DNA of 64,000 bases, from positions 672,772 through 736,771 of the forward strand of contig NZ_LNYB01000085.1 in the NCBI RefSeq assembly GCF_001467625.1, written 5' to 3'. The notes under the pieces are model-generated. The model saw only the letters and a list, made by a program, of their open reading frames with translations. It searched no databases and was not told the DNA's origin. Of the stretch, positions 43,318-52,084 are shown in pieces. This DNA is from Legionella feeleii (lineage in GTDB: Bacteria; Pseudomonadota; Gammaproteobacteria; Legionellales; Legionellaceae). How positions within the stretch are numbered: the first letter of the stretch is position 1; each line of letters begins with the position of its first letter. Made by a program: the position numbers and the translations under genes.

Positions 43318-44188
43318 AGAAACGAAACAGGAACAAATCAAGGCCTTAGCAGCCAAGAAGGACGAGGGTGCTTTACAAGCCCTGCTGCAAAATGAGCAAA
43401 GAGCGAAACAGCAGCAGATGAAAGAAGAGTTAAATAGTATTGGCAGGGATAAACGGCGTGCAAGAGGGAAGGATTACTGGGAGAAAGTTAATAAAAATGC
43501 CGATGCGCTCATGACCGACGGGATGAAAGGCTACAATGACTGGGTTTCAGGTATGAACAATATTGTTAATTCATTGATGGATTTAGCCATGGCTATGTCG
43601 CTGGATCCGATCGGTGATAGTGACTATGCAGCGGTGGGAATGTTGAAGTTTGTAGCAGAAGCGGGCAATGATTTAGTTCTAAAACCCCTTGTCTCACTAG
43701 TACCTTATAACAAGGAAATAGGGCAGTTCGCTGAGGGGGTAGGAGCGCTAGTTTCCAATACAGTTGGTAACACCCGCGTTGGTAGTGCACTTGGTTTAGG
43801 AACGAGAGTCCCCGATGTTAAATTTAGTGTCAATGTCGATGATGAAGGGCATTTGGTTTCCTGCGCAACCAAAGATGGGGAGCCTTTTGGAGAAGCTGAG
43901 CAAATGCGTTTTGATGCGGGATTGGTTGCATGGGCAAAAACACACGGCTATACCAATCAGCCCGATCCTAATCATCCTGGCAAGGTCGTATTAAAACAAA
44001 CAGAAAGCCTAGGGGGACAGCCACCCACTGACGCGATCATGACTACAGCACTATTCAAAGAGCTTAGTGAAGGCAGGGCGCCTAACCAACCGGCTAATAC
44101 AGACTTAAAAAGCTTTATGGAAGGACGCTATAATATCAATATGAAATATGAACCACCCCAGGAACCAACTCCTGGAATGACCATATAA
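43304..44188 (+). CDS. orphan 294-residue protein, candidate secreted or effector protein
   Basis: I do not recognise a family. AGAGGT lies about 8 bp before ATG 43304, within the lpxH end. Residues 1-60 are very charged and Gln/Lys/Glu-rich (EETKQEQIKALAAKKDEGAL). A Met/Asn-rich amphipathic segment near 75-100 and a Gly/Val-rich part (about 145-168: GQFAEGVGALVSNTVGNTRV) follow. The C-terminal third is hydrophilic and proline-rich, ending EPPQEPTPGMTI. There is no signal peptide and no strong membrane span. A structured repeat starts 7 bp beyond its stop. An effector-like role is only inference. Confidence 0.6.
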   Translation: MPTPEETKQEQIKALAAKKDEGALQALLQNEQRAKQQQMKEELNSIGRDKRRARGKDYWEKVNKNADALMTDGMKGYNDWVSGMNNIVNSLMDLAMAMSLDPIGDSDYAAVGMLKFVAEAGNDLVLKPLVSLVPYNKEIGQFAEGVGALVSNTVGNTRVGSALGLGTRVPDVKFSVNVDDEGHLVSCATKDGEPFGEAEQMRFDAGLVAWAKTHGYTNQPDPNHPGKVVLKQTESLGGQPPTDAIMTTALFKELSEGRAPNQPANTDLKSFMEGRYNINMKYEPPQEPTPGMTI

Positions 44189-44194
44189 TACTGG

Positions 44195-44321
44195 GGGCTG
44201 TTGACATTTCACTAGGTTGAGTCGAAGAATACTTGTTTACAGCATCGCTTCTCAGTTTACATGAGAGTAAATGAGCAGCGATGTGCAGGAAACCAGTATT
44301 TTGCGAAATACCAACAGACCC
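44195..44321. repeat. 127-bp structured dispersed repeat, copy C (inverted relative to A)
   Basis: The ends are imperfect inverted repeats: GGGCTGTTGACATTTC on the left and CGAAATACCAACAGACCC on the right. The centre is a long hairpin (CATCGCT...AGCGATG enclosing CAGTTTAC...GTAAATG). On the minus strand its first bases follow the miaE TAG stop directly: its last plus-strand base is the G of that stop codon. It shares GCTGCTCATTTACTCTCATG with copy A and its TAGTGAAATGTCAA end with copy B. This is the best-preserved copy. Confidence 0.85.
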
Positions 44322-44941
44322 TAGACAGGTATTCCGCTGTGAAAACGAAATACCTGATCAGTGCTATTAATTAGCTCGTTTTCGACGGTAATAAAAAAAT
44401 CCAGACGCTTACTAATATCTCCTCCATAGAGTTTTGCCAGATGTAAATAATCTTGAAAATGGCGCGCTTCAGATTTCACAAGCGAACTATAAAATTTACT
44501 TAGCTCTTCATCTTTCAGTTTAGGAATCAATGCGTTAAAGCGCTCACAAGAGCGTGCTTCAATAAGTGCGCCTATAATTAACTGATCGCGTAAACGCTCG
44601 CGGGTATTTTCTTTGGGTACAAAACGATGCATTTGTTGTGCATAATTAGAGGGATGAAGGGGGCCTAATTTAATGGAGCGGGCCTTCAGCAAATTGACTA
44701 CCTTTTCAAAATGTAGTAATTCTTCACGCGCCAAAGGAGACATAACTGCAACTAACTCTTGCTTTTCCGGGTATTTACTAATGAAATTGATTGCAGTGGC
44801 TGCTGCTTTTCGCTCACAATGTGCATGATCTACCAGCAAGGTTGTTAAGTTGATAACAGCAGCATCCAACCACGCAGTTGGGGTGGGCGTACGAATAAAA
44901 TCAATTAAAATTTGCAATTCATTGGTAAGTGAGCTTAGCAT
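44321..44941 (-). CDS. miaE: tRNA-(ms2io6A37)-hydroxylase MiaE
   Basis: This 206-residue di-iron ferritin-like enzyme hydroxylates ms2i6A at position 37 of tRNAs reading U-starting codons. Ligand motifs are visible: DHAHCERKAA, REELLHFEKV, EARSCERF and SEARHFQDYL. It is cytoplasmic and oxygen-dependent. It fits with other tRNA/rRNA modification enzymes nearby (RlmN). The TAG stop is at the boundary of the structured repeat at 44195-44321, so the last codon is possibly shaped by that insertion. Confidence 0.93.
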   Translation of the reverse strand: MLSSLTNELQILIDFIRTPTPTAWLDAAVINLTTLLVDHAHCERKAAATAINFISKYPEKQELVAVMSPLAREELLHFEKVVNLLKARSIKLGPLHPSNYAQQMHRFVPKENTRERLRDQLIIGALIEARSCERFNALIPKLKDEELSKFYSSLVKSEARHFQDYLHLAKLYGGDISKRLDFFITVENELINSTDQVFRFHSGIPV

Positions 44942-45017
44942 GAGAAATATATATTATACTATTTGATGAAAGAGTGCGTTATATCACAGTCTGTTGCAAA
45001 ATCAAGTTGGATGAATA

Positions 45018-45902
45018 ATGAGCGAAGAAAAAGCAGAAAGCGATTTGTCAATGTGGTATTCAACCTATGGTTTAATAACCGCAGAACGTATTTTAGAAAA
45101 ATGTAAAATTAAACTCCCTCAAGAAGATCTGTTTGCTGCAGTCAAAAACCCTAATAATTTTTATCATCGTTTGCTACGTGTTCCGATGAAAAACGTATTT
45201 AACGGGATTATTTTGCAGCAAGCTCATGATTATCAAGTTTATGCACAAAAATTGTTTGTTGATTATTTGCTGTCGGGTGAAACGGCCAAGGATGAGGAGT
45301 CGCCTGGAGGTTTGACCAGGGATGATTTGGAGGCGATGCGTAAAAAACTTGTGGAAATAGGGGATGAATTTCATCAGTTGGAGTTTACGCAGGATAAGTT
45401 GATTGCCGAAAGCCAGCGTAGCCTTATCAAACATGCTTCGGAATGGAAAAAAATTCTTCAAGGCATTGCAAAAAAAATTAAACCTGCATTGCCATTAGTT
45501 AGCGTCGATAAAAGTGAGGAAAAAATCATTCAGGCAATTAATCACTTGATTATTAAAGAAAATACTGCACCGGGAGAAACCGTCAGTTTTAAGAGCAGTG
45601 TCTGGGGTGATTTGGAAAAGATTTTGGGTCAAAGCATAGGAAATGAACTTAAACAACTAATCGTAGATGAGCTTGTCAAGTTAACTGAATTCGCTGAGTC
45701 AATAGAGCAATCTTTGGTGAATTTCATAGAGCGTGTTTCGGATATTGGGCGAAGTTTGCGCCAATACCGTACTGATTTCTATAATTTGATACTACGAGTC
45801 AATGAATTGATTCAATTACTGCCAGAATATCGCATAAATCCGGAACAAACAGAAGAGAACCGTGAATCGCTCTATTTTGATGCAGATCTTGGCGAACAAT
45901 GA
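45018..45902 (+). CDS. orphan 294-residue helical protein
   Basis: I do not recognise a family. It starts at ATG 45018, with no signal peptide or membrane span. It is hydrophilic and predicted to be largely helical (for example LTRDDLEAMRKKLVEIGDEF and EKIIQAINHLIIKENTAPGE). The C-terminal third reads IGNELKQLIVDELVKLTEFA, followed by further amphipathic helices and an acidic tail ending DADLGEQ. It lies between the divergent miaE and ndk. An acidic tail is compatible with a Dot/Icm substrate but also with an ordinary cytoplasmic protein. Confidence 0.6.
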   Translation: MSEEKAESDLSMWYSTYGLITAERILEKCKIKLPQEDLFAAVKNPNNFYHRLLRVPMKNVFNGIILQQAHDYQVYAQKLFVDYLLSGETAKDEESPGGLTRDDLEAMRKKLVEIGDEFHQLEFTQDKLIAESQRSLIKHASEWKKILQGIAKKIKPALPLVSVDKSEEKIIQAINHLIIKENTAPGETVSFKSSVWGDLEKILGQSIGNELKQLIVDELVKLTEFAESIEQSLVNFIERVSDIGRSLRQYRTDFYNLILRVNELIQLLPEYRINPEQTEENRESLYFDADLGEQ

Positions 45903-45909
45903 ATTTATA

Positions 45910-45940
45910 TTGGCTACTACGCTATCAGATCGTGTATAAT
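45910..45940 (+). promoter_or_regulatory. candidate ndk promoter
   Basis: TTGGCT (45910-45915) and a perfect TATAAT (45935-45940) are 19 bp apart, about 36 bp before the ndk ATG. The spacing is longer than usual. Confidence 0.4.
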
Positions 45941-45976
45941 ACCGCGCTTTAATCTTAGAAAATTGGAGTGCGTGTT

Positions 45977-46402
45977 ATGGCTAAAGAGTTAACCCTATCT
46001 ATCATCAAACCTGATGCAGTTGCTAAATCAGTTATTGGTCAAATTTATTCTCGCTTTGAGAAAGCTGGCTTAAACGTTGTCGCTGCGAAAATGATGCATC
46101 TTTCTCGAGCACAAGCAGAAGGATTTTATGCTGTTCACAAAGCGCGTCCATTTTTTAACGATTTAGTGTCTTTCATGATTTCAGGTCCTGTAATGATTCA
46201 GGTTTTAGAAGGCGAAAATGCAATCATCAGAAATCGTGATTTAATGGGAGCGACAGATCCCAAAAAGGCGGATGCAGGTACTATTCGTGCTGATTTTGCT
46301 GACAGCATTGATGCAAATGCAGTTCACGGTTCTGATAGCCCTGAAACGGCTGCTCAAGAAATTGCTTATTTCTTCGAACCGCATGAAATTTGCAAAAGAT
46401 AA
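45977..46402 (+). CDS. ndk: nucleoside diphosphate kinase
   Basis: The protein has 141 residues from ATG 45977; GGAG at 8 bp spacing favours it over GTG 45968. The NDK signature [10 protein letters not shown] contains the phospho-accepting His, and the start [19 protein letters not shown] is typical. It balances nucleoside triphosphate pools. It is the first gene of the conserved string ndk-rlmN-pilW-rodZ-hisS-yfgM-bamB-der. Confidence 0.97.
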   Translation: MAKELTLSIIKPDAVAKSVIGQIYSRFEKAGLNVVAAKMMHLSRAQAEGFYAVHKARPFFNDLVSFMISGPVMIQVLEGENAIIRNRDLMGATDPKKADAGTIRADFADSIDANAVHGSDSPETAAQEIAYFFEPHEICKR

Positions 46403-46422
46403 TTGTTGGTTGAGGTAATGTG

Positions 46423-47556
46423 ATGAGTCAAAAAATCAATTTGTTGGATTTTAATTATCAGCAGATGCGCAAATTTTTTAGTGAGATTGGTGATAAACCA
46501 TATCGTGCGCAACAAGTAATGCAATGGATCCATCAGGCTGGTTTTCATGATTTTTCGCAAATGACCAATTTGGGCAAGTCGCTCCGGGAGCGGCTTAGCC
46601 TGCTAGCTGAAATTCGGTTACCAGAGATTGTAACTTGTCAGAAATCTGCTGATGGCACTCATAAGTGGTTACTGAAGCTGGATTGTGGGAATTGTATAGA
46701 AACTGTTTTTATTCCCGAAGCAACGCGGGGAACTCTCTGTGTATCGTCGCAAGTCGGTTGCGCACTAAATTGCAGTTTTTGTTCAACTGCTAAACAAGGG
46801 TTTAATCGGAATTTGAGTACAGGGGAAATTATCGGCCAGGTCTGGCTAGCTGTGCGTGAATTATCACAACAGAATGGGGCACATGACAAGCGTGTTACCA
46901 ATGTAGTCATGATGGGTATGGGAGAGCCTCTGCTCAATTTTGATAACGTTGTCGCAGCAATGGATATCATGATGGATGATTTTGCCTATGGTTTATCCAA
47001 GCGACGAGTTACTTTAAGCACTTCCGGTGTTTTGCCAGAATTAGAGCGTTTGCGTGAAGCAAGTCCAGTCGCGCTGGCTGTTTCCTTGCACGCACCTAAT
47101 GATGAATTACGTAATGAATTAGTGCCTATCAATAAAAAATATCCCTTGGCAGAATTAATGGCTTTATGCAAACGTTATTTTAGAAATGAACCCAAGAGAA
47201 AGGTAACGTTTGAATATGTGATGCTTAAAGGTGTTAATGACCAGCCTGAGCATGCTGCCCAATTGATTAAATTATTGCGGGATGTTCCTGCGAAAGTGAA
47301 TCTCATACCTTTTAATCCTTTCCCTATGACGCAATATCAACGTTCTTCACAAGCGACTATTGATGCCTTTCGGGAAAAATTAATAGCCAAAGGGATTAAC
47401 ACGATTACACGTAAAACAAGAGGCGATGATATTGATGCAGCCTGCGGTCAATTGGCTGGTGAGGTAAAGGATAGAACAAGTCGTTCTCGGCGCTGGCAAA
47501 AATTACACTTTGTGCCTAAGACGTCCACTGATGAGATTGACGAAAAGAGTGCATAA
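46423..47556 (+). CDS. rlmN: 23S rRNA/tRNA (adenine-C2)-methyltransferase RlmN
   Basis: This 377-residue radical-SAM enzyme starts at ATG 46423 after GAGG. The 4Fe-4S motif is CxxxCxxC in [20 protein letters not shown]. The methyl-accepting Cys is in [12 protein letters not shown], and the SAM-related [13 protein letters not shown] and LSTSGVLP follow the family order. It methylates A2503 of 23S rRNA and A37 of some tRNAs. It is placed 20 bp after ndk, as in many gammaproteobacteria. Confidence 0.96.
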   Translation: MSQKINLLDFNYQQMRKFFSEIGDKPYRAQQVMQWIHQAGFHDFSQMTNLGKSLRERLSLLAEIRLPEIVTCQKSADGTHKWLLKLDCGNCIETVFIPEATRGTLCVSSQVGCALNCSFCSTAKQGFNRNLSTGEIIGQVWLAVRELSQQNGAHDKRVTNVVMMGMGEPLLNFDNVVAAMDIMMDDFAYGLSKRRVTLSTSGVLPELERLREASPVALAVSLHAPNDELRNELVPINKKYPLAELMALCKRYFRNEPKRKVTFEYVMLKGVNDQPEHAAQLIKLLRDVPAKVNLIPFNPFPMTQYQRSSQATIDAFREKLIAKGINTITRKTRGDDIDAACGQLAGEVKDRTSRSRRWQKLHFVPKTSTDEIDEKSA

Positions 47557-47583
47557 AGCTTTTTAAATTTATCTGTTCACGGT

Positions 47584-47589
47584 TATAAT
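47584..47589 (+). promoter_or_regulatory. -10 box ahead of pilW
   Basis: A perfect TATAAT is found in the 53-bp gap after rlmN, 21 bp before the GTG at 47610. No -35 consensus is seen at the proper distance. Confidence 0.3.
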
Positions 47590-47609
47590 GGCCAATCCTT
47601 TAATGCCAT

Positions 47610-48392
47610 GTGACAATTGTGTTGAACTTATTACGCTTTTTACCCTGGTTAATTTTCCTGTTGTTACAAGCTTGTCAACAGAATAACGCCATAAAGGCAG
47701 AGCAACTGCAGAAACGTAATGAGGCAGCATCCTATAATACTCAGCTTGGTTTGGCTTATTTAAAACAGGGTGATAGGCCACGAGCAAAGCGGAAGTTACT
47801 TACCGCACTGGACTTGGCGCCTGACTCCGCTGATGTGAATGTAGCGATGGCTTATTATCTTGAAAAAACAGGAGAAGTAAGGAAAGCACAGGTGTTCTAC
47901 CAGAAGGCTTTAGTTCTGGCGCCAGATAGTGGTGCCCAACTGAATAACTATGGAACTTTTTTATGTCGTCATGGGCATTATAAAGAAGCAGAACGTTATT
48001 TTCTGAGAGCAGCGAATGATATTCACTACATTCATACCGCTGCAGCTTACGAAAATGCTGGATTATGTGCGGCAGCATTGCCTGATTATTCTAAGGCGAA
48101 ACATTATTATGTGAAGGCATTGCAACAGGATCCGCATCGAAAACAAGCGCTTTATGAGTTAGCCGCTATCGAGCTTAAAGAGAAACATGCAAGTAAAGCA
48201 TTAGAATATATGCAAAAATATCCTGCACTTTCATTGAATGACCCAAACATACTTGCAATGGGTGTGGAGGCAGCGCGTCTAGCAGGAAAAAGGAATATTG
48301 AAGGAGAGTATAAACAGCGTTTGGCTAGATTGACTAATTATACGGACTATTATACCGGAGCAAAAAATGAATACGATAGTAGCAATGGATGA
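47610..48392 (+). CDS. pilW: type IV pilus biogenesis/stability lipoprotein PilW (PilF)
   Basis: The protein is about 260 residues. A GTG start at 47610 or 47619 gives a lipoprotein signal with lipobox LLQAC (FLPWLIFLLLQACQQ). The body is a series of TPR repeats (ASYNTQLGLAYLKQGDRPRA, VNVAMAYYLEKTGEVRKAQV). PilW/PilF promotes assembly of the PilQ secretin for type IV pili. It overlaps rodZ by 26 bp. Confidence 0.9.
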   Translation: MTIVLNLLRFLPWLIFLLLQACQQNNAIKAEQLQKRNEAASYNTQLGLAYLKQGDRPRAKRKLLTALDLAPDSADVNVAMAYYLEKTGEVRKAQVFYQKALVLAPDSGAQLNNYGTFLCRHGHYKEAERYFLRAANDIHYIHTAAAYENAGLCAAALPDYSKAKHYYVKALQQDPHRKQALYELAAIELKEKHASKALEYMQKYPALSLNDPNILAMGVEAARLAGKRNIEGEYKQRLARLTNYTDYYTGAKNEYDSSNG

Positions 48393-48942
48393 AATTCATA
48401 ACGGTAATCGAGAAAATCCTGGCTTGCAGTTAGCTCGTGTACGAGAAAAAAAGGGCTATAGCCAGGAATATGTTGCAGGCAAATTGCATTTGCGAGTTCG
48501 ACTTATTGAATTACTGGAAGCCGATGATTACCAGCAAATGCCAGAACCTGTTTTTATTAAGGGTTATATCCATGCTTATGCCAAGTTACTTGGGATACCA
48601 TCGCAGCCTCTCTTGGAAACCTTTAATAGTTTGTATTCAACAGAAGGAAAGCCTGAGAAAGCATTGTGGCAAAGTAAGCGGGAATCGAATAAAGGAGAGC
48701 GTCTGGTGCGTTGGCTAACCAGTTTGGTTGCTATTGCTGTGATTGTTGCTGTGAGTATTTGGTGGCAAAAAAATAAAGACAGTCAGCAATTGTTTACTGC
48801 AAAAAATACTCATACTGAAGCCTTAGCAAATAAGGCCGAAACTGATATTCGTTTAACTGATCTATCAAAAATGCGCTCCATGCTTTCAACTAGCCCAAGC
48901 CCATCTGGCCCGGCTACACCATTGGAGACACACGGTGGGTGA
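48367..48942 (+). CDS. rodZ: RodZ-like helix-turn-helix membrane protein, short form
   Basis: The protein has 191 residues from ATG 48367, with CGGAG 6 bp upstream. The N-terminal HTH_25 domain (LQLARVREKKGYSQEYVAGK, HLRVRLIELLEADDY) is followed by FIKGYIHAYAKLLG and one membrane span (SLVAIAVIVAVSIWW, about 118-133). Only about 58 residues follow the span, so the large periplasmic DUF4115 domain of E. coli RodZ (337 residues) is missing. It would link MreB to the cell wall machinery. It overlaps pilW and hisS. Confidence 0.85.
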   Translation: MNTIVAMDEIHNGNRENPGLQLARVREKKGYSQEYVAGKLHLRVRLIELLEADDYQQMPEPVFIKGYIHAYAKLLGIPSQPLLETFNSLYSTEGKPEKALWQSKRESNKGERLVRWLTSLVAIAVIVAVSIWWQKNKDSQQLFTAKNTHTEALANKAETDIRLTDLSKMRSMLSTSPSPSGPATPLETHGG

Positions 48943-50212
48943 GAGAATTCAAGCTGTAAGAGGTATGAATGATGTTTTACCTCATCAAACGACGTTGTGG
49001 CGCTTGCTTGAAAAAATTTTCATCCAGTGTTTGTTGCAATACGGTTATCAAGAAATTCGTTTCCCGTTGGTGGAAAGTACGCAATTATTCAAACGTACTA
49101 TCGGTGAAGTAACTGATATTGTTGAAAAAGAGATGTATACATTCACTGACTTGAATGGTGATAGTCTGACTCTAAGGCCAGAAGGTACTGCGGGTTGTCT
49201 TCGTGCTTGTCTAGAACATGGCTTGTTACATAATCAGCAGCAAAAACTTTGGTATATGGGGCCAATGTTTCGCCATGAAAAACCACAAAAAGGCCGTTAC
49301 AGGCAATTTAATCAGTTTGGTGTTGAAGCCTTAGGTATAGAGGGTGAAGCTATCGAATTGGAACTAATTGCAATCTGCCAGCGTTTATGGACTGCTTTGG
49401 GAATTAGCAGCATGGTCCATTTACAAATTAACACCCTGGGAGAGTTAAACGAGCGGCAACAGTATAGAGAGAAATTGGTGGATTATTTTACCGCCCATTT
49501 TGATCAGCTCGATGAGGATAGTAAACGGCGTTTGGATAGAAACCCATTACGCATTCTTGATAGTAAAAATCCCGACATGCAGGCTTTGCTGAGTAAAGCA
49601 CCTAAACTGATGGATAGTCTTGGTCCGGAGAGCCAAAGGCGATTTGCAAATTTATGTGAAGGCCTGACTAAAATGGGTATAGCCTATTCTGTTAATCCTT
49701 TGTTGGTTCGTGGCTTGGATTATTATGGCCATATGGTTTTCGAATGGGTTACTGATCAACTAGGGAGTCAGGCTACAGTTTGTGCAGGAGGACGTTACGA
49801 TGTCCTGGTTGAGCAGCTGGGAGGTAATGCGACACCGGCAGTTGGTTTTGCCATGGGTGCTGAGCGCTTACTGTTATTGTTACAAAACTCCCCGCTAATA
49901 GGGATCCAGGATCCCAAATCGTTATTTATTATTGCAGCAGGGGCAGATGCGATGAGTCAAGCTTTATTGCTTGCTGAAGAGTTGAGAAACACAAATCCAA
50001 ACTGGCAAGTGATTACTAATACGGCAGGAGGCGGTTTTAAAAGTCAATTTAAAAAAGCTGACAAAAGTGGGGCTGAGTTTGCGTTAATCCTCGGAGAAGA
50101 TGAGGTTAGGCAAGGAGTGATTGGGGTTAAAAATTTGCGTAGTCATGAAGAACAGGCAACCATTCCACAACGGGAATTGAGCAAGTACTTACAAGACTGT
50201 CTGGGAAGGTAG
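48935..50212 (+). CDS. hisS: histidyl-tRNA synthetase
   Basis: The protein has 425 residues and starts at GTG 48935, 8 bp inside rodZ. The class II motif 1 region is AVRGMNDVLP. Motif 2 is MGPMFRHEKPQKGRYRQFNQ, the HisA region is VRGLDYYGHMVFEW, and motif 3 is GFAMGAERLLLLL. It charges tRNA-His in the cytoplasm. In most gammaproteobacteria ispG lies between rodZ and hisS; here the two overlap directly. Confidence 0.97.
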   Translation: MGERIQAVRGMNDVLPHQTTLWRLLEKIFIQCLLQYGYQEIRFPLVESTQLFKRTIGEVTDIVEKEMYTFTDLNGDSLTLRPEGTAGCLRACLEHGLLHNQQQKLWYMGPMFRHEKPQKGRYRQFNQFGVEALGIEGEAIELELIAICQRLWTALGISSMVHLQINTLGELNERQQYREKLVDYFTAHFDQLDEDSKRRLDRNPLRILDSKNPDMQALLSKAPKLMDSLGPESQRRFANLCEGLTKMGIAYSVNPLLVRGLDYYGHMVFEWVTDQLGSQATVCAGGRYDVLVEQLGGNATPAVGFAMGAERLLLLLQNSPLIGIQDPKSLFIIAAGADAMSQALLLAEELRNTNPNWQVITNTAGGGFKSQFKKADKSGAEFALILGEDEVRQGVIGVKNLRSHEEQATIPQRELSKYLQDCLGR

Positions 50213-50224
50213 TGGGAGATAATT

Positions 50225-50899
50225 ATGTCGGTTTATATGACAGAAGAAGAACAGTTAGAGGCAATTAAAAAATGGTGGAACAAGTATAGTAATGTGATTA
50301 CTGTGATCTTGTCGTTAGTGTTATTAACTGTCGCAGGTTTTAAATATTGGAACTGGCATCAGTCTAAAATTAGCATGCAAGCATCCAATGCTTACGAGCA
50401 TCTTATGGTTGCTTTTTCTAACCAGGATAATAAAGGGGTACGCTCCTACGCTAACCAACTCATGAATGAATACAGTGATACGGTATATGCAGATGCTGCT
50501 CGTTTGGCTTTAGCCAAGCTCTTTGTTACGCGTGAAAAATATGAAAAGGCTAGAGAAAATTTAGACTATGTAGCTAAAAATTCAAAAATGACAGCCCTGA
50601 AGCAGGTTGCGAGAATTCGTATTGCGCGTTTGTTTGCTGCAGAAAAAGCGTATGATAAGGCGCTTGCCGAACTAACTACTATTGATGATATGGCTTACAT
50701 GCCTGTCGTTAATGAGTTAAAAGGTGATATTTATGCGGCTACAGGAAAATACCAACAAGCGATCGTTTCATATAAAGAAGCGATTACGGAAGTGCGAACA
50801 AATGGTATGGGTAACCTTTTCCTTGAAATGAAAACAAATGAATTGGCTGCCCTTACTCAATCCATGAAAACAAAAAACAATGCTTTACAAGCTGCTTGA
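50225..50899 (+). CDS. yfgM: YfgM-like TPR membrane protein
   Basis: The protein has 224 residues: a cytoplasmic N-terminus EEEQLEAIKKWWNKYSN, one membrane span (VITVILSLVLLTVAGFKYW) and periplasmic TPR-like helices. YfgM is a SecYEG/PpiD-associated chaperone-like protein in E. coli. It lies 12 bp after hisS and 14 bp before bamB, the conserved order. Confidence 0.92.
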   Translation: MSVYMTEEEQLEAIKKWWNKYSNVITVILSLVLLTVAGFKYWNWHQSKISMQASNAYEHLMVAFSNQDNKGVRSYANQLMNEYSDTVYADAARLALAKLFVTREKYEKARENLDYVAKNSKMTALKQVARIRIARLFAAEKAYDKALAELTTIDDMAYMPVVNELKGDIYAATGKYQQAIVSYKEAITEVRTNGMGNLFLEMKTNELAALTQSMKTKNNALQAA

Positions 50900-50913
50900 T
50901 ATAAAGAGGTCAT

Positions 50914-52080
50914 ATGTTGCTTATTAACAAAAAATTGGTGGTTTTAGGCGTCTGCGCTTTATTACAAGCCTGCACACAGGTTGATGATTATATGCTGGGT
51001 AAGGACAACACACCCACACCAACGCCTTTAGAACCTCTTAAAACCAAGGTAAGTTTAATTGAAAAATGGTCGGTTCCTGCTGGTGGAACCCAAAAAAATA
51101 ACTCTAATTTAAAGCTAAAACCAGAGATTAGAGGGAATATTATCTACACTGCTGACACAAGCGGTATAGTACAAGCTGTTGATAAAAACTCTGGTAAAGT
51201 GCTTTGGTCAAAAAAACTGGATAGCGGAATAGTAAGTGGTCCAACTGTTTCTGAGGGAGCTATTGCGGTAGGAACTGACACATCAAATATTATTTTGTTG
51301 AAACAGGTGGATGGAAGTGAGTTATGGCGAAATAAAGTGTCTGGAGAAGTTTTGTCCAAACCCGTTATTGCCAATAATAAAGTCATTGCCAAAACTATTG
51401 ACGGTAATCTGTATGCTTTCGATATTGTAAAAGGCGAAAAATTATGGATCTCTGATCATGGAGCCCCCAGTTTAATTTTGAAAGCGAGTTCTTCACCGGT
51501 TATTTTTGACAATAAGCTGGCTTTGGTAGGCTATTCTGATGGTAGAATGGATGCTGTTGATCTCCAAACGGGTCGCCTAGTGTGGCAACGCAGTATCGCC
51601 TATGCAAGCGGTGCAAGTGATGTCGAACGCTTGGTAGATATTGATGCAGACCCCATTGTTCGTGGACAAGTCGTTTATCTCGCCAGTTACCAAGGTTATG
51701 TCGGTGCACTATCTCTAACTGATGGACAGTTTATATGGCGTAAACCAGCATCTGTTTATCGAAATATGACGATGGATAGTAAAACAGTGTTTTTAACTGA
51801 TAGTGATGATGTTATTTGGGCTATTAACCGCCAAAATGGTCAAGTTAACTGGAAGCAGGTAGCACTAAAAGCTCATGGGCTTACTGAACCAGTGCTAATG
51901 GGGAATCGTTTAGTGGTTGGAGACAAGACCGGCTATCTACACGTTCTCGCAACCGATAGTGGCAATTTGATCTCACGTGCGCAACTAGGCAGTGCGATTA
52001 ATACGGCTCCTTCTGTTATTGGTAACAATATTTACGTAATGGCCGCTAATGGTAAATTAAGCCGTTTTTCTGTGAGTTAA
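50914..52080 (+). CDS. bamB: outer-membrane assembly lipoprotein BamB
   Basis: The protein has 388 residues with lipoprotein signal [12 protein letters not shown] (lipobox LQAC). An eight-bladed PQQ-type beta-propeller follows, with repeats such as [20 protein letters not shown] and [20 protein letters not shown]. BamB helps the BamA complex insert outer-membrane proteins. It is 4 bp before der. Confidence 0.95.
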   Translation: MLLINKKLVVLGVCALLQACTQVDDYMLGKDNTPTPTPLEPLKTKVSLIEKWSVPAGGTQKNNSNLKLKPEIRGNIIYTADTSGIVQAVDKNSGKVLWSKKLDSGIVSGPTVSEGAIAVGTDTSNIILLKQVDGSELWRNKVSGEVLSKPVIANNKVIAKTIDGNLYAFDIVKGEKLWISDHGAPSLILKASSSPVIFDNKLALVGYSDGRMDAVDLQTGRLVWQRSIAYASGASDVERLVDIDADPIVRGQVVYLASYQGYVGALSLTDGQFIWRKPASVYRNMTMDSKTVFLTDSDDVIWAINRQNGQVNWKQVALKAHGLTEPVLMGNRLVVGDKTGYLHVLATDSGNLISRAQLGSAINTAPSVIGNNIYVMAANGKLSRFSVS

Positions 52081-52084
52081 ATTA

